Of a stretch of 64,000 bases of DNA, positions 49,030 through 60,332 are shown piece after piece. The DNA is from Archegozetes longisetosus (Eukaryota > Arthropoda > Arachnida > Sarcoptiformes > Trhypochthoniidae), in assembly GCA_018873245.2 (NCBI GenBank), contig JAEMBT020000003.1, positions 1,851,843-1,915,842 of the forward strand. The letters run 5' to 3'. Numbering within the stretch: the stretch's first letter is position 1; each line of letters opens with the position of its first letter. The notes beneath the pieces are model-generated. The model had not been told where the DNA came from. It made no database searches and was given only the letters and a program-made list of their open reading frames with translations. A program made the translations under genes and the position numbers.

Positions 49030-49325
49030 TGTATTTGAATATGAACAATTTAGTCACAAGAAATATGCTATTTTGTTAAATATTAGAACTGATTCCTGTT
49101 TACACTTTCTGTCAGTTGATGAGCTACATTGAGAGAATTGAAAAAAATCGGTCTTGCTATTTTTGATGCAAGATTAATTACTCGCAACACCTTTGATGCA
49201 GTAAATTTTCTGATATACTCATTGTAACTAAGTTTTCTTTTCAATAGTAACGCTTTCTTTTTCAGGTAGTTATATGATTAGCGCTTTCTCTTTTAAGTGT
49301 AAAGAATGCCGACAAATCTTATGAA

Positions 49326-49811
49326 TAGGGTGACCACCTGTCCCGTTTGTGACGGGACAGTCCTGGTTTTTTAAAGATAAAGGACAGAAATCCCGTCAGA
49401 TCAAAAACTCTAGACGGGAAAATTAGTTGTCCCGTTTTTCAACTTTCGTTTTGAAAAATGTGCTTTGAAAAATACTTCTTAGAAATTCAAACATTGAATT
49501 TATTTTACAAATGATAAGGGATTAAGAAACCCAGTTTAATGTATTGAACAACTGTGGTTTAAAACCAAACGGTACAGTATTTCTTACTTTTGAATAACTT
49601 TTGAAAGATGCCATATCTAACAATAAACACACCTTTGAAATCAACCATCACTAATAATTTTCAATGTTTTAATATTAGGATGTATTGTTTGACAACTAAA
49701 TATTTGTAATAACTAATAAAAGCGGCATTTTTCTTTTTAAAAATGTAAGAGTCCCCCCTTTAATATATTTTTACCGTCATGAGACAAGCTCTACTTGTGG
49801 TGGTCACTCTA
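49326..49811. mobile_element. hAT MITE, GGTGACC family, copy 2
   Basis: Starts TAGGGTGACCACCTGTCCCG and ends in inverted form GTGGTGGTCACTCTA. A perfect 8-bp duplication CTTATGAA lies at 49318-49325 and 49812-49819. 486 bp, noncoding. Confidence 0.9.
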
Positions 49812-49819
49812 CTTATGAA

Positions 49820-51042
49820 GAATGATTTACGCGAATTTTCTAGAAATCGTAGAAAAGTTTTATTTTTCTAAAAGTTAAGTAACTTCAGAATTTATTTATA
49901 AACATATATAAAAATAATAATCTATTCTCAGTAAGTATTTTCGTTTAGAGTTATAAAGGAATTAAAATTGTATTGCGTTTTTTCTGATAAAATTGAAAAA
50001 AACCTTCATTGTTATGATTAAAAAGAATACCCAAGCTGTGACGTTATTCCCCCGAAGCGGGAACAACGCCACTCAAGAAACAAATGTTTGGATGTGAAAT
50101 GGTGCCCAAATAGATACTAAACAATATCAATAAACTTACACCAATAGGGAGCTAAATAATCAAAACTCTTTATTTAAAGACAAAAACAGTTTGTCGTAAA
50201 ATGAACAAAAACAGCAATATCTAGTGTATTGAAAGTAATGCAATTTTAAGAAAATTTTTAAATAATTAAAATAATTAAGTCTAATGAAAATCTATTGTAC
50301 AGATAAGTTCACAAAGGCTTTAAGTGACCACTTAGTAAAAAAGCTAAATGTGAGATAATTCCCATATTATTATCTAACATAGATTTCAAAGATCTGTTTC
50401 AATAGTACTTTGTGAATCATGCTTTGACTAAATAATTAGGTCAATTGAAGTCAGATCATCAAGATGTTATCTAAAAGATGCATTTTATATTTGTATAATT
50501 AGTGCGACACTCTAAGTGATAAAAGAGGGTAAAAATGAAATTAAAACCTGGGGTTCTTATCTTCGAAGAAGTAAAAGATTTTGCAAGTTATTTTAAGTAA
50601 TTTTTGGCATAAGACAGTTGAAAATGAACTCATATCTGATATGATATTAATTAGCGATAAACTTAATGGTTTATAATTTAAACTGAACTTCTATAATAAC
50701 AATAATATTAATAGTACATAAACTTCTGCAAGCGTGTGAAGAAATAAACTATCCAATGTGATTAGTAGAGAGACTTTTGAGAAATTAAGCATTCCTATTT
50801 GATTTTTTGGGTATAGAAATACAAAATGAATTTTCTGGACTTTTTCATACATTATATAACTTCGATTATTATTTCTCACTATTTGTTGACATTAGAAAAA
50901 AGTTTTGATGAAGTATGTCATTGTGTAACAAGCCATAAAGACATTATTCTAACAACGTATACTTGAAGACCTGTGATTAAAAGTTGAATTGAATCGAAAT
51001 GTAAATCTCATTCGCATTAACTATGCTCCAAATGTTATAATT
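49820..51042. other. Intergenic region downstream of the ENaC cluster
   Basis: No gene. A strong short hairpin lies at about 50039-50073 (GTGACGTTATTCCC, CGAAG loop region, GGGAACAACGCCAC), of unknown origin. Confidence 0.4.
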
Positions 51043-52407
51043 TCACACATTATACTTAAGTTGCATGAGTTTTCGCTCAGACAGCCTTGCTATATAAACC
51101 AATATATTGTGGAAAATTTCCAGAATAATAATCATTTGATGAGAGAGAATACTTCTTTCCATAAAGTGATAATACATTTGATTAGCGCTTATTCCGAACC
51201 ACATTCCGAATAAGCCCCCAACATAACAGAAGAAGTCATTAAACGTCATGACTGGTGTCTCAACATAATTGATGAATGGCTTACTTTCATCCCAACTGAA
51301 ATACCAAATCTTTTTAGAATTAATTTCTTGATTAGCTTCTGATTTTCTGTTAGTTATAATATATTGATGATCGATGCAATCAATAGGGCATAAATTCCTG
51401 CATGTATTTGTTTTATGATCAATAAAAGTATTGATTTCTTGTGGACATGAGTCTAAGCCGTCATATCCAACATCCAATTGACTCGTTTTGTTCGATAGTA
51501 AAAAGCAAGAACATTTCAATTTGATTTCACAATGATATCTAACACACTGTCGAACACAGTGGTTATGTGATGAAGATTTGTAGAAGTTTTTCATTTCTTC
51601 GTTATGATAACAATTGGATTTGTATGGATAGCCTAAGTAGCTAAACGACTTTCTAGCAATCAACCATTCATTGCTTTTCATCAGATCAAGTCCATTATGA
51701 GTTTGTGTTGTAAATAATTTTGTTGTATACATTTGAACAAGCATAAATAGATAATCATAAGCTTGCATTGTTTTCACCTCTAATGAAAATTTTAGAAATT
51801 TCTTCTCCCTTATTGTGGTTTTTAGGGAAGAAATGTTTTTAATTCCATTTGAAATTTCTCCTTCTTTGGTGAATATATAATAATACAATGCTGGATAGAA
51901 ATGTTTTTCTTTTTTTCTGAAATTTGTTATTATATCATCATAACTTCTGTTGCGATTCTCTTTGAGAAACAAATTGAACTCCTGATAATTAGTTAGTGGC
52001 TTTTGGAGAATTATTTCTTCAATATAATTTGAATTAAGATCACAACTTTCGTACAGCCCATTGTTTATGATTCCGCACTTGAATATTCCTGATATATTCG
52101 CTTTACATTAAAAATAGCTTATGGTCAAATGGATTGTTAAACTCTTACAAAAATTCTTCAATTACTTACCTAAATCTCTTTTTGTATAATTTCTTTTGCT
52201 TTCATGTATTAAATACTTAAATCGACTTGAGCTACCTAAACCTAATGATATTAGTGGAACTTCAATTTTATCAAAATAGGGATTCACTTGTATCATTCTG
52301 ATCACTGTGTTAAAACAAAGGTAGTTTGTAGTCGCTTTGAAAGATTCAACAACCAGTAGAACAGAGCAACAGATTAACAGGCTAGTCTGGCAAATTTGAG
52401 AAATCAC
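51043..52407 (-). CDS. DEG/ENaC channel subunit, third of the cluster (2 exons)
   Basis: Exon 1 is 52407-52170 and exon 2 is 52088-51043, joined by a short GT-AG intron in phase 1 (GATTTAG, GTAAGT donor), giving 427 aa. The first membrane span lies near residues 9-30 (LLICCSVLLVVESF). The large extracellular loop has cysteine pairs (YHCEIKLKCSCF, CRNLCPIDC). The pre-pore and second span read TPVMTFNDFFCYVGGLFGMW and then FGIS, so the G-x-S selectivity motif is present. Odd: the conserved Cys after the first span (P-x-I-T-x-C) is Gly here (PLISLGL). Members form trimeric amiloride-sensitive cation channels gated by peptides, acid or mechanical force; the stimulus cannot be told. It could be functional or a relaxed paralogue. 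Confidence 0.85.
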
Positions 52408-52766
52408 GGTTAGAATTCGTGACAGAAAAGTTTCAAAATATTAGGAATAGTAAAAGAAATAATAAGAAAATTATATTAAAGAAATTTTTTAGACTAATGT
52501 TTCTGGAATCATATCAAACAAGTACTACAATAAATCTTATTTCTTACTAGTAATTGAATTCTACAATATTTCTAGCTGATATTATTAATGGGTAAATCCG
52601 GGCTAATGGGTCTAAAGGGGTTCCCGACGCCCCACCTCCATGTGTAATATATCATTGGATTCAGTTCGTCGAGCTGAACATTTTAATACCACACTTGACT
52701 ACTTCTAACCAGAAACTCGATAAATCCAACCGATGGACTTAAGATTAAAGTATTTCGCAAAATTTG
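52408..52766 (-). other. Spacer between ENaC genes two and three
   Basis: A 359-bp gap with a GC-richer block (52608-52640). It contains a 35-bp near-duplicate (52705-52739) of second-gene coding DNA (52903-52937, 34 of 35 identical), which there encodes SPSVGFIEFLV. Confidence 0.6.
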
Positions 52767-54083
52767 TTACAAAATTCGAACGGCAAAGGCGGTCATATTA
52801 AATTTCATATTTACTAAGAAATTTTTATGCATTATTTTTTCAATAGTATTCTTCAAATCAATGAATGAAATTCCATTCCAGAGGCCTAATAATCCTCCAC
52901 AACTAACTAGAAACTCGATAAATCCAACCGATGGACTATAAACAAATGATATATACTTTCTTCCATAGTTTTTAAAATTTTCATCGTTTTTGAAAAAATT
53001 ATTATCTTTCCAGATTTCATACAACTCTTCTTCACAAGGTTTGTGACAATTTGTATTTTTTAGGCTTCTCTCCGAAGTAGCATTTGATTTATTGCAGATC
53101 TTACGCTCAAACGGACTGTAATCATAATTTCTAACAACATAAGTTATTAATTGTGACTTGAGAGGCAAACAATCATTTTTAATAGCACTTCTTATGTGGA
53201 TATCATTAATACATTCTGCTTGAGATTTAATCAAACCATCATATTTTTGACAATTAGTTTCATAAGGGGCTGGCAATCGTTTGAATGCTATTTTCTCAAA
53301 AATTCTTTTATCCTGACTGTGGCGCAAATCCTGTTTGTAAGGTAATTTAGAGTCAAACTGAGATATACTTATTGAAGGTAATTTACTTGACGCGAACGAA
53401 GAAACCTGATTCGCATCATGAACATAAAAAGTGTCTGCTTGGCCTGGATATTCATTCCAAATATCAAGAGAATTTACACGAAATTCTCGGTTAAATCTGA
53501 AATTCAATTTGCTCATAATTGTGTGACAATTCATATCATCTGAATGACTCATCACAACATCAGTCAAAAAAGAACAATTATCTATGACATGATTAATCGG
53601 ACATTTGATAACGTCAAGGCTCAAATCGAGAATTTTCAAATATTCCGAAAGCATTGTTTGATTAGACAAGGTTTTCAAATAATCAATAGGTGTCAACAAG
53701 CAATATAATTCTTTGTGGATTGATTTATTTGCGCAAAGTTTTAATGAACGAATAATATATTTGTTTTTGCTGAAAGTATTCAATGCTATGATTTTGGGCG
53801 AATTTGTTTCATTAGAGGTTTGATCAAAATCTATTCGATCAAGTAAAGTGAAAGTCTCATCAGTATTGATTTTGAAGAAATATCCTTCATCAATATGCTT
53901 GATATTTCTACAAAAGGTAATAGCTGGCAAATTATCATAGCTTCCGTTTGTTAAATAATCATTCCATTCAGCACTGACTGATACTTTGAATTCAAAATAT
54001 TCATACATCATCCCAACCATTTGATATGTAAAACAAATAATACAGATAACTTTAAAGATTAACTTCCAATTGGCTTTCATCAT
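52767..54083 (-). CDS. DEG/ENaC channel subunit, second of the cluster (intronless)
   Basis: 438 aa in a single open frame. The first membrane span is at residues 8-28 (LIFKVICIICFTYQMVGMMY), followed by the post-span motif NLPAITFCRN with the conserved Cys. The extracellular domain has RLPAPYETNCQKYDGL, a classic DEG/ENaC segment, then CNKSNATSERSLKNTNCHKP and CEEELY. The second span reads SPSVGFIEFLVSCGGLLGLW followed by NGIS, with the G-x-S selectivity signature. The start is the first of two adjacent ATGs, only one codon after the TAG of the upstream channel gene and in the same frame. There is no room for its own promoter or 5'-UTR, so it probably depends on the transcript of the upstream gene or on a promoter inside it. 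Cytoplasmic tails are short. Confidence 0.92.
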   Translation of the reverse strand: MMKANWKLIFKVICIICFTYQMVGMMYEYFEFKVSVSAEWNDYLTNGSYDNLPAITFCRNIKHIDEGYFFKINTDETFTLLDRIDFDQTSNETNSPKIIALNTFSKNKYIIRSLKLCANKSIHKELYCLLTPIDYLKTLSNQTMLSEYLKILDLSLDVIKCPINHVIDNCSFLTDVVMSHSDDMNCHTIMSKLNFRFNREFRVNSLDIWNEYPGQADTFYVHDANQVSSFASSKLPSISISQFDSKLPYKQDLRHSQDKRIFEKIAFKRLPAPYETNCQKYDGLIKSQAECINDIHIRSAIKNDCLPLKSQLITYVVRNYDYSPFERKICNKSNATSERSLKNTNCHKPCEEELYEIWKDNNFFKNDENFKNYGRKYISFVYSPSVGFIEFLVSCGGLLGLWNGISFIDLKNTIEKIMHKNFLVNMKFNMTAFAVRIL

Positions 54084-54086
54084 TCT

Positions 54087-55424
54087 CTAGAATAATGGAG
54101 TCAAATAATTATTCAGAATGACCAGTGGAGTAATCCATCTACATTTTGAAATCATTCTTAAAACTTCTGAATAGTTCATTATTGAAGTGAATTTTTGAGA
54201 TAAATAGACCACTAATCTGAATAAATATTTAAAAAATTTATGTAAATCAACCACTGCTACTCCAAACCATATTGATATAATCGAACCAATATTTGAAGCA
54301 TAGTCATTAATTGAAAATTTTGGATATAATTCATAGTTAATTTCATGGACATTTGCAGATCTTATCGAGATCGAATGTTCAGAATTCTCTCCATGATATT
54401 TATTTGAGAAATGGCTACTTATAAATTCTGTAATGCAATTCTGCTGACAAGCTCTTGAACATTTCCTATGCTTAAATATGGCAACGGATTTAGCATTTAT
54501 GCTCTTATTACAAATTTTCAGATTTTTAGTTTCATTATCCAGAGTTATGTCAATACCCAAGTTTTCAATTAGAGGAATACATTTGAGCTTACGGATAATT
54601 TCATCTAAAATACAAGAATCAACGCATTCTTCAAACGGGTAACTTTTCACAATGTTCTCGAATGTTGATATTCTATTAATGTCCGCACAATCCGTATCAT
54701 AAGGCCATCTAAGAGTTTTGACTATTGTTCTAGAAATCTTGAACTCATACTCTAAACTCGTTGAATCGCTTGTAACATAATTTATTGTATGCAGTATGTC
54801 TGAACTCAATAATGAATAAGACGGATTAATGCCAAAATAAATTTGAATTTTCCCAAGTTCACTACCGGGATCTGAAAATATTTCAAGTTTTGCTGTAGTG
54901 ATAACAAACTTGATAAGACTTGTTTTATCCATTTTAAAATTATTCGATTTGTTGTATCTTTGATTTGTGTTCAAATAAGTGAAGCATTTTTTAAAATTTA
55001 CATTTCTGCTCAAGTATTCGATAACTTTTGCATATTGTTTACAGTCAAAAGAGTGTTGCTTCTTCCCATCATAAGTTGATTCAATAAAACACTCGTAGTG
55101 CTCAGTAAGATTTACTGCTGATGTGAAAAGTTGATGGAAATATTCGACACATTCTTCGCCAACACATTTTGAGTTCGATGAATTTGAAATATTTATTGAC
55201 TCTTTATTTTCAATTTCAAACTTGCCTGAACTTCGTCTTAAGCAGAGAGTAATTGATGGTATTTCGAATGATTCTCCATCTTCGAGATCTAATTTCATTT
55301 CATATGGAAAACTGAGATATAACTGAGTTATATCAATAAACTGATAGAGGAATATAAAAAGGCAGCATATTTGAATAGTCAGCTTTATAACGAAAAGAAT
55401 TTTTAGGTTTTTCATTGTTCTCAT
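54087..55424 (-). CDS. DEG/ENaC channel subunit, first of the cluster (intronless)
   Basis: 445 aa in one open frame. The first membrane span is at about 9-30 (FVIKLTIQICCLFIFLYQFI), then EIPSITLCLRR with the conserved Cys. The extracellular loop contains RWPYDTDCADINR, CVDSCILDEIIRKLKC and CSRACQQNC, the family's cysteine pattern. The second span reads YASNIGSIISIWFGVAVVDL. Here the usual G-x-S selectivity motif is G-V-A, so ion selectivity may differ or this subunit may need partners. The start is the first ATG (MRTMKN; the second is at codon 4). It ends TAG three bases before the ATG of the next subunit, with the frame maintained. Confidence 0.9.
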   Translation of the reverse strand: MRTMKNLKILFVIKLTIQICCLFIFLYQFIDITQLYLSFPYEMKLDLEDGESFEIPSITLCLRRSSGKFEIENKESINISNSSNSKCVGEECVEYFHQLFTSAVNLTEHYECFIESTYDGKKQHSFDCKQYAKVIEYLSRNVNFKKCFTYLNTNQRYNKSNNFKMDKTSLIKFVITTAKLEIFSDPGSELGKIQIYFGINPSYSLLSSDILHTINYVTSDSTSLEYEFKISRTIVKTLRWPYDTDCADINRISTFENIVKSYPFEECVDSCILDEIIRKLKCIPLIENLGIDITLDNETKNLKICNKSINAKSVAIFKHRKCSRACQQNCITEFISSHFSNKYHGENSEHSISIRSANVHEINYELYPKFSINDYASNIGSIISIWFGVAVVDLHKFFKYLFRLVVYLSQKFTSIMNYSEVLRMISKCRWITPLVILNNYLTPLF

Positions 55425-56299
55425 TTAAATGAATCCAATTGAATCGTGATAAGCTTTATGAAAACTGAATATATGCCCCGACCGACCGCCCTTGGCGAAA
55501 AACTCACTCTGTAACAGGGCTCGAGTGAGTCTCCCGAAAGGGAGTTGGTAGTGCGAAAATGAATGAATGAACGAACTAATGAGTGAAGATTAAATTAAAG
55601 TTTTCAAAATTATATTTTCTAAACATCTTGATGAAAAGTTGCTAATAGTTCATGTAAACACACTTTAAATTTCAATTGAAATAATCTTCGATCTAATCAG
55701 TTCGGTAATCCAGTATGAGATGACTATAATAAAAAACATTCTGATCAGAATTGCAGACTTTTATGAAGAGATATCAACAAAAACTATGTCACACCTACTT
55801 AGAAAATAGTATTAATGAATTCTTTTAGAATAACATCACACCCGTTTGAAAAGCAACTTAATTAGATTGATGAAGCACTTGAATGAAAACCTGTATTCTT
55901 TTCACAATTAATTTCCCATCTTTTGATTGAGAAAAATTAATTATCCTTACAATCATGTTGAAATAGTAAATAGAGTTCAGTGCTTCAGAAAATTTTGAAA
56001 TTCATAAATATTTCATACCTTGAGCAATGGCAGTTTTTCAAAGCATTCAACTATTATAGAAATTAAGTTTTTTGGCAATAATTTTAGTATAATATACATC
56101 CTCTGGTTTCCTAAATGCAAACTGTACAAACAGTACAGTATGTACAAACCGATGTACAGAGAAGACGAACTTAGAAATTTGGTATGTTCCCATAACATGT
56201 TAATGATATTAATTTATAAGTTACTGTTTTCTAAATAGGCGTTTTATTCTCTCTTTAATTGGTTTCTGTACAATTATTTTAAAAATAAAATTAATTATA
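55425..56299. other. Upstream region of the ENaC cluster
   Basis: The presumed promoter side of the cluster. A GC-richer block at 55473-55555 contains two small hairpins (ACTCACTC with GAGTGAGT; CTCCCGAAAGGGAG) and may be a degraded repeat. No gene and no convincing TATA box at a fitting distance. Confidence 0.4.
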
Positions 56300-56307
56300 C
56301 ATATTGG

Positions 56308-56662
56308 TAGACTGACCAAACGTCCTGGATTGGGAAGAACAATTCTGGGTTTGAGGGTTCTGTCCTAGGTTTTAGATGTTATAAACTTAATTGAATTTAT
56401 TGTGCTCTGATAACCTTTCTCATATTTTAACTTAATATTTAGATGCAGAAATTCGCACAAAAGTTTAAAAATTAAAAAGTACTGAACTCTGAAAAATTCA
56501 TTGCAAAACATTCATTTTTGAATAAGAATTAATTCTTCGTTTATTAGTGTAAATAATTAATTTTAAAGGATAAAAACAAAAACTCGAATAATTTTTTCAA
56601 AAGTAAGGATCCCCCTTAATACCTATGTCCTGGGATAGAGGGTTGGATATCTGGTCAGTTTA
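56308..56662. mobile_element. hAT MITE, GGTGACC family, copy 3
   Basis: Starts TAGACTGACCAAACGTCCTG and ends in inverted CTGGTCAGTTTA. A perfect 8-bp duplication CATATTGG lies at 56300-56307 and 56663-56670. 355 bp, noncoding. Confidence 0.88.
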
Positions 56663-57184
56663 CATATTGGTTGCTAAATATTAGTTAAATAATTATCAAA
56701 TGTCGAATGATCTCAATCTTTACTCAAATAAGTTAATATTTTTGTCAAATAAGTACTTATATAATTTAACAGCGTTTTATCGCATATTTTTTCGATCTTT
56801 GATAAATATTATAACTACGAGAGTTATTTCTTCTTAGATTCGGGTAAACTGATAATATAATAAAATATCAAACATATTATTAATAGATTATTGCACATAT
56901 TAACATATTGATGGTTTATTTAGACTAGTTTGAAATTTCTTTGGAGGTTTTGTCGAAAATTTGAATGAAGAACATGAAATAGATCAGTGCAAACTTCATA
57001 TCAATCTTCGGCTCGTTATTGGTCTAAATTTTACTCGAAGAGGAAGTATTCTGAGATTTAATTAGGTTAGTAGTTTCATTAAATTGTATTATTGTAGTAT
57101 AGAGACGTTTGTACTATGATATTCAAGCTTGAACGCAAATGTCACGTTCATTCTCAGTACTTTTATAGAATTGTTATAAAAAAT

Positions 57185-58424
57185 TGAGGCTCAATCCTAG
57201 AAAACAGCATATCTCAGGCAAACACAGAATGTATAAAATAATGCCAATCACCGATTAAGCCTCATATATAGCATAGAATCGATTTCGATACTTTGCTATA
57301 TAGTGTATAATGAAGAGCATAGGCTCAAGCTAAGCCTAGGCTAGCCTAGGCTCTAAGCTCGACTAGAGAAACTTTTCGAGCCTACAGGCTCAGACTATCG
57401 AGTCTGAAATGTATTGAAAAGTTGCCCAGGGAAATATTTGATGAACATATGAATACTCTAAAACTAAATCTAATGATAGAGTTCAAGCCACTATTTCATC
57501 ATTATTTTTCTTGCAATACATTTCAGGCTCGATAGCCTGAGCCTACGCTCTTCATTATACATAATATAGCAAAGTATCGAAATCGATTCTATGATATATA
57601 TGAGGCTTAATCCTGTAAAACAGTGTATCTCAGGCAAACGTAAAAATGTATAAAACAATTCTAATCATGGGCTTCACGGCATTTTCTCGATAAGTTTAAT
57701 GCGACCCTCTTATCAGTTTTGACGAATCAGAAGATTAGCCATCAAACCAAATATTACTTTAAATCATATACCAATGCTTTTAAAAATTTCAAAACATTTT
57801 CTATACAAGTAGATTGAACTCAATGATAGAAAATGAGAATGCTATTGAATGTAAATAAGGTCTTAATCAAACTTTTATTTGTTTATTAGTCTTTGTATAG
57901 CTTTTTTAAAAAATAAAATTAGTAGAAATATAAAATATTTTATGATAAATGTGCTAAACATAAGAAAAGCAATGTTTATGTTGAGATATAATATTAAACA
58001 AACTTATTGCATTTTTGAGAGTCACATGAACAAAAATCTGTGCATAACTTATTATTAAGTTTGCAAATAGAATTTTTGATACAATTTCCTTTACATCTAC
58101 GATGATTTAAAAGTTGTGCAGTTCTGAAATTTTCAATATTAGACAAAAGAAACCTCTAATACTGAGTGAAAAAGTTTGTTATTAGAATAAGCAGTGGTCA
58201 CAATGATCCATCAATTTGAGAGCAAGCTATTTATGAGCTTAAGTTTGAAAAATTTAATCCTTTATCAATGATATGTGAATTAGATTAAAATCCTTTAATG
58301 CCCCAAAACTGATAAGAGGGTTCACATTAAACCTATCGAGAAAGTGCCACGAAGTCGGTGATTGGCATTATTTTATACATTCTGTGTTTGCCTGAGATAT
58401 GCTGTTTTCTAGGATTGAGCCTCA
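57185..58424. mobile_element. Composite fold-back element with three copies of one end
   Basis: The 70-bp left end (57185-57254, starting TGAGGCTCAATCCTAGAAAA) is the exact inverse of 58355-58424. A third, direct and diverged copy starts at 57602 and pairs over about 120 bp with 58304-58424. Between the first two lies a separate palindrome (57258-57345 against 57520-57606) with AGGCTAGCCTAGGCT-type repeats at its centre. No coding sequence. It looks like insertion of one family member into another or an aberrant duplication. Confidence 0.8.
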
Positions 58425-58646
58425 AATACTATCATAGAAAAGTAAGCAATATTTTTATTGTTGTAAAACATTTAGACATTAATTTTTTAAACATTTAGTT
58501 TTATTTACATTCTTGACCAGTTCTACAGCACAGACTTCTGTTGAAGTGAAAGGGCTCTAAATACATAGTCAATTAATTTAGTTAAAAGTTTTCACTAAGA
58601 AGAGTTAAATTATTGATTGATTAAAGAAGTACAGATCACTTAGATC

Positions 58647-59356
58647 CAGGGTGACCAGGCGTCCAGAAATGGACAGAACAATCCAGGAGTGGAGACCGCT
58701 GTCCTGTTTCCAGGGCAATATCGTTCCTTGACATTGAGATGTCCAGGAATGGAAATATTTTTTCAAAATATAAGAATTCTTTTATGTTATTATGAACTTT
58801 ACTTTATTCAATCATTAATTAGGTAAATACCGTAAATAGCAATAAATCAGTTCAATAGTGCTCCTGCAGCGAGTCTATTCTCTTTTGAATAATTATTAAA
58901 AAATTATAACAAACCAAATCTACTGAAAATTATCGAAACTGTTATGGCAATCTCTGTTGAGAATGATTTCATAGAACGAGTTTTCAGCTTAATGAAGAAT
59001 ATCTGGACTCATGAAAGAAATCGTTTGAATGTTTGAATGGTTAAGGCTGAAATTTGTTCTAAAGTCAATTTTTCAATGGCATGCAATGAATTTAAAGTTT
59101 TCGCATCTCAAAACCCTAAACTACTTAAAGATGCTAAATCTAATGATATATATTCAAAAATTTGATTTAAATTTCTTCAATAATTTCATTTCTGTCATAT
59201 TTCTCATACAGGAGCAGTAATTGGAATTTTGATTAAAGAAATTGCTGCTATTCCCGAAATAACACTTTAATTTTTGAAATTTTCCTCTAATGTAACTTGG
59301 TTCCCCATTATACTTTCAAAGTCCAGGAAATGGCTCAGTAAAACCTGGTCACCCTG
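58647..59356 (+). mobile_element. hAT element, GGTGACC family, copy 4, with transposase remnant
   Basis: Starts CAGGGTGACCAGGCGTCCAG and ends in inverted CCTGGTCACCCTG. A perfect 8-bp duplication CTTAGATC lies at 58639-58646 and 59357-59364. At 710 bp it is the longest copy and the only one with recognisable transposase sequence. Confidence 0.93.
58918..59150 (+). pseudogene. hAT transposase C-terminal dimerisation remnant
   Basis: The plus-strand frame reads VENDFIERVFSLMKNIWTHE and then RNRLNV, a stop, and MVKAEICSKVNFSMACNEF. This is the C-terminal dimerisation region typical of hAT transposases (ERxFS, then RNRL, then a KAE helix). An internal TGA and the absence of all upstream domains make it nonfunctional. 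Confidence 0.85.
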
Positions 59357-59364
59357 CTTAGATC

Positions 59365-59460
59365 AGTGCTTCTTAAACTCGGTTAGGCGGATCAAAGTTG
59401 GTCTGCGGCGTCCAAAAAATGATCCGCAGAAGTTTAAGAGTTCGTAGTACAAAATAATCC
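59365..59460 (+). repeat. Possible end of another hAT-like element
   Basis: CAGTGCTTCTTAAACTCGG directly follows the target duplication of copy 4 and resembles common hAT termini. A short internal inverted pair (GCGGATCA and TGATCCGC) follows. No partner end found. Confidence 0.35.
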
Positions 59461-60332
59461 ATAACATTAATTTTAACGAGATATAGCTTAAAATTTTTTT
59501 ATAGTTAAAAACGTTTAATTTGTTTTTAGTGACCGTAACTACTCTTTATAATAGAACTGTAACTTTGCATTACATCTTCTCAATTGTGTCGATTGTAATA
59601 CTGAACTGTAATATACAAATCATTGCCATAAATAATATGTTGGCATAAAACATCGTATAATGAACTCAGTTATAACTTTAAAATTCTATTAATAAATTAT
59701 TCAATCTTCTATAAGGAATGTTACTTGTAATTGAAATGAATATTTCGGTCAAATCGAGCGAAATGAAGCTGGATTTATATATCAATTAATTAAACTATTA
59801 CCCATCAAAACTTCTGAAAATAAATCAGTGAAGATATTCGAGCCCCCACATAGATTTGATCTATATCGTGAAGCTGGGTAGGACTTTTGTCAATTTCTTT
59901 GACCACTAGTTCAATAAACATTAATTGAATCTATCATTAAGCTTTTAACTTGTTCTTTTAATGACACTTCAGCTCACTTTATAAGTTTGAGACCTGACTG
60001 AGAAGTAATCGATATCTATAGATAAGAGCACGGATAATAAAATTTTCAAGGAGATAGGGAAGTAATTTGGAAAGTATTTCACTTACTAAGAGACCAAAAG
60101 TACTATTATGATGGTAAATGATTTATAGTTTCAACAGAATATATCTGAATCTGCCGATCTTGCTGTACAGATGAAGTCTGAAGATCACACTCATTTTTAC
60201 AAAACTTATTTAAATTACTTAATAATGCCTAAATTAGACAGAACTTGAAATTGTAAGAAATTAATGGTTAACAGGACTTAATGTCGTGATGAAAAGGTTA
60301 CAAAGTAATGTTAGGCAATAGTAGCTAGTAGA
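59461..60332. other. Intergenic stretch
   Basis: AT-rich. No gene or repeat boundary recognised. Confidence 0.5.

Noticed and set aside
50039-50073. Helitron 3' end
   Set aside because: The hairpin is strong but no CTAG-type terminus follows it and no Helitron coding sequence is present.
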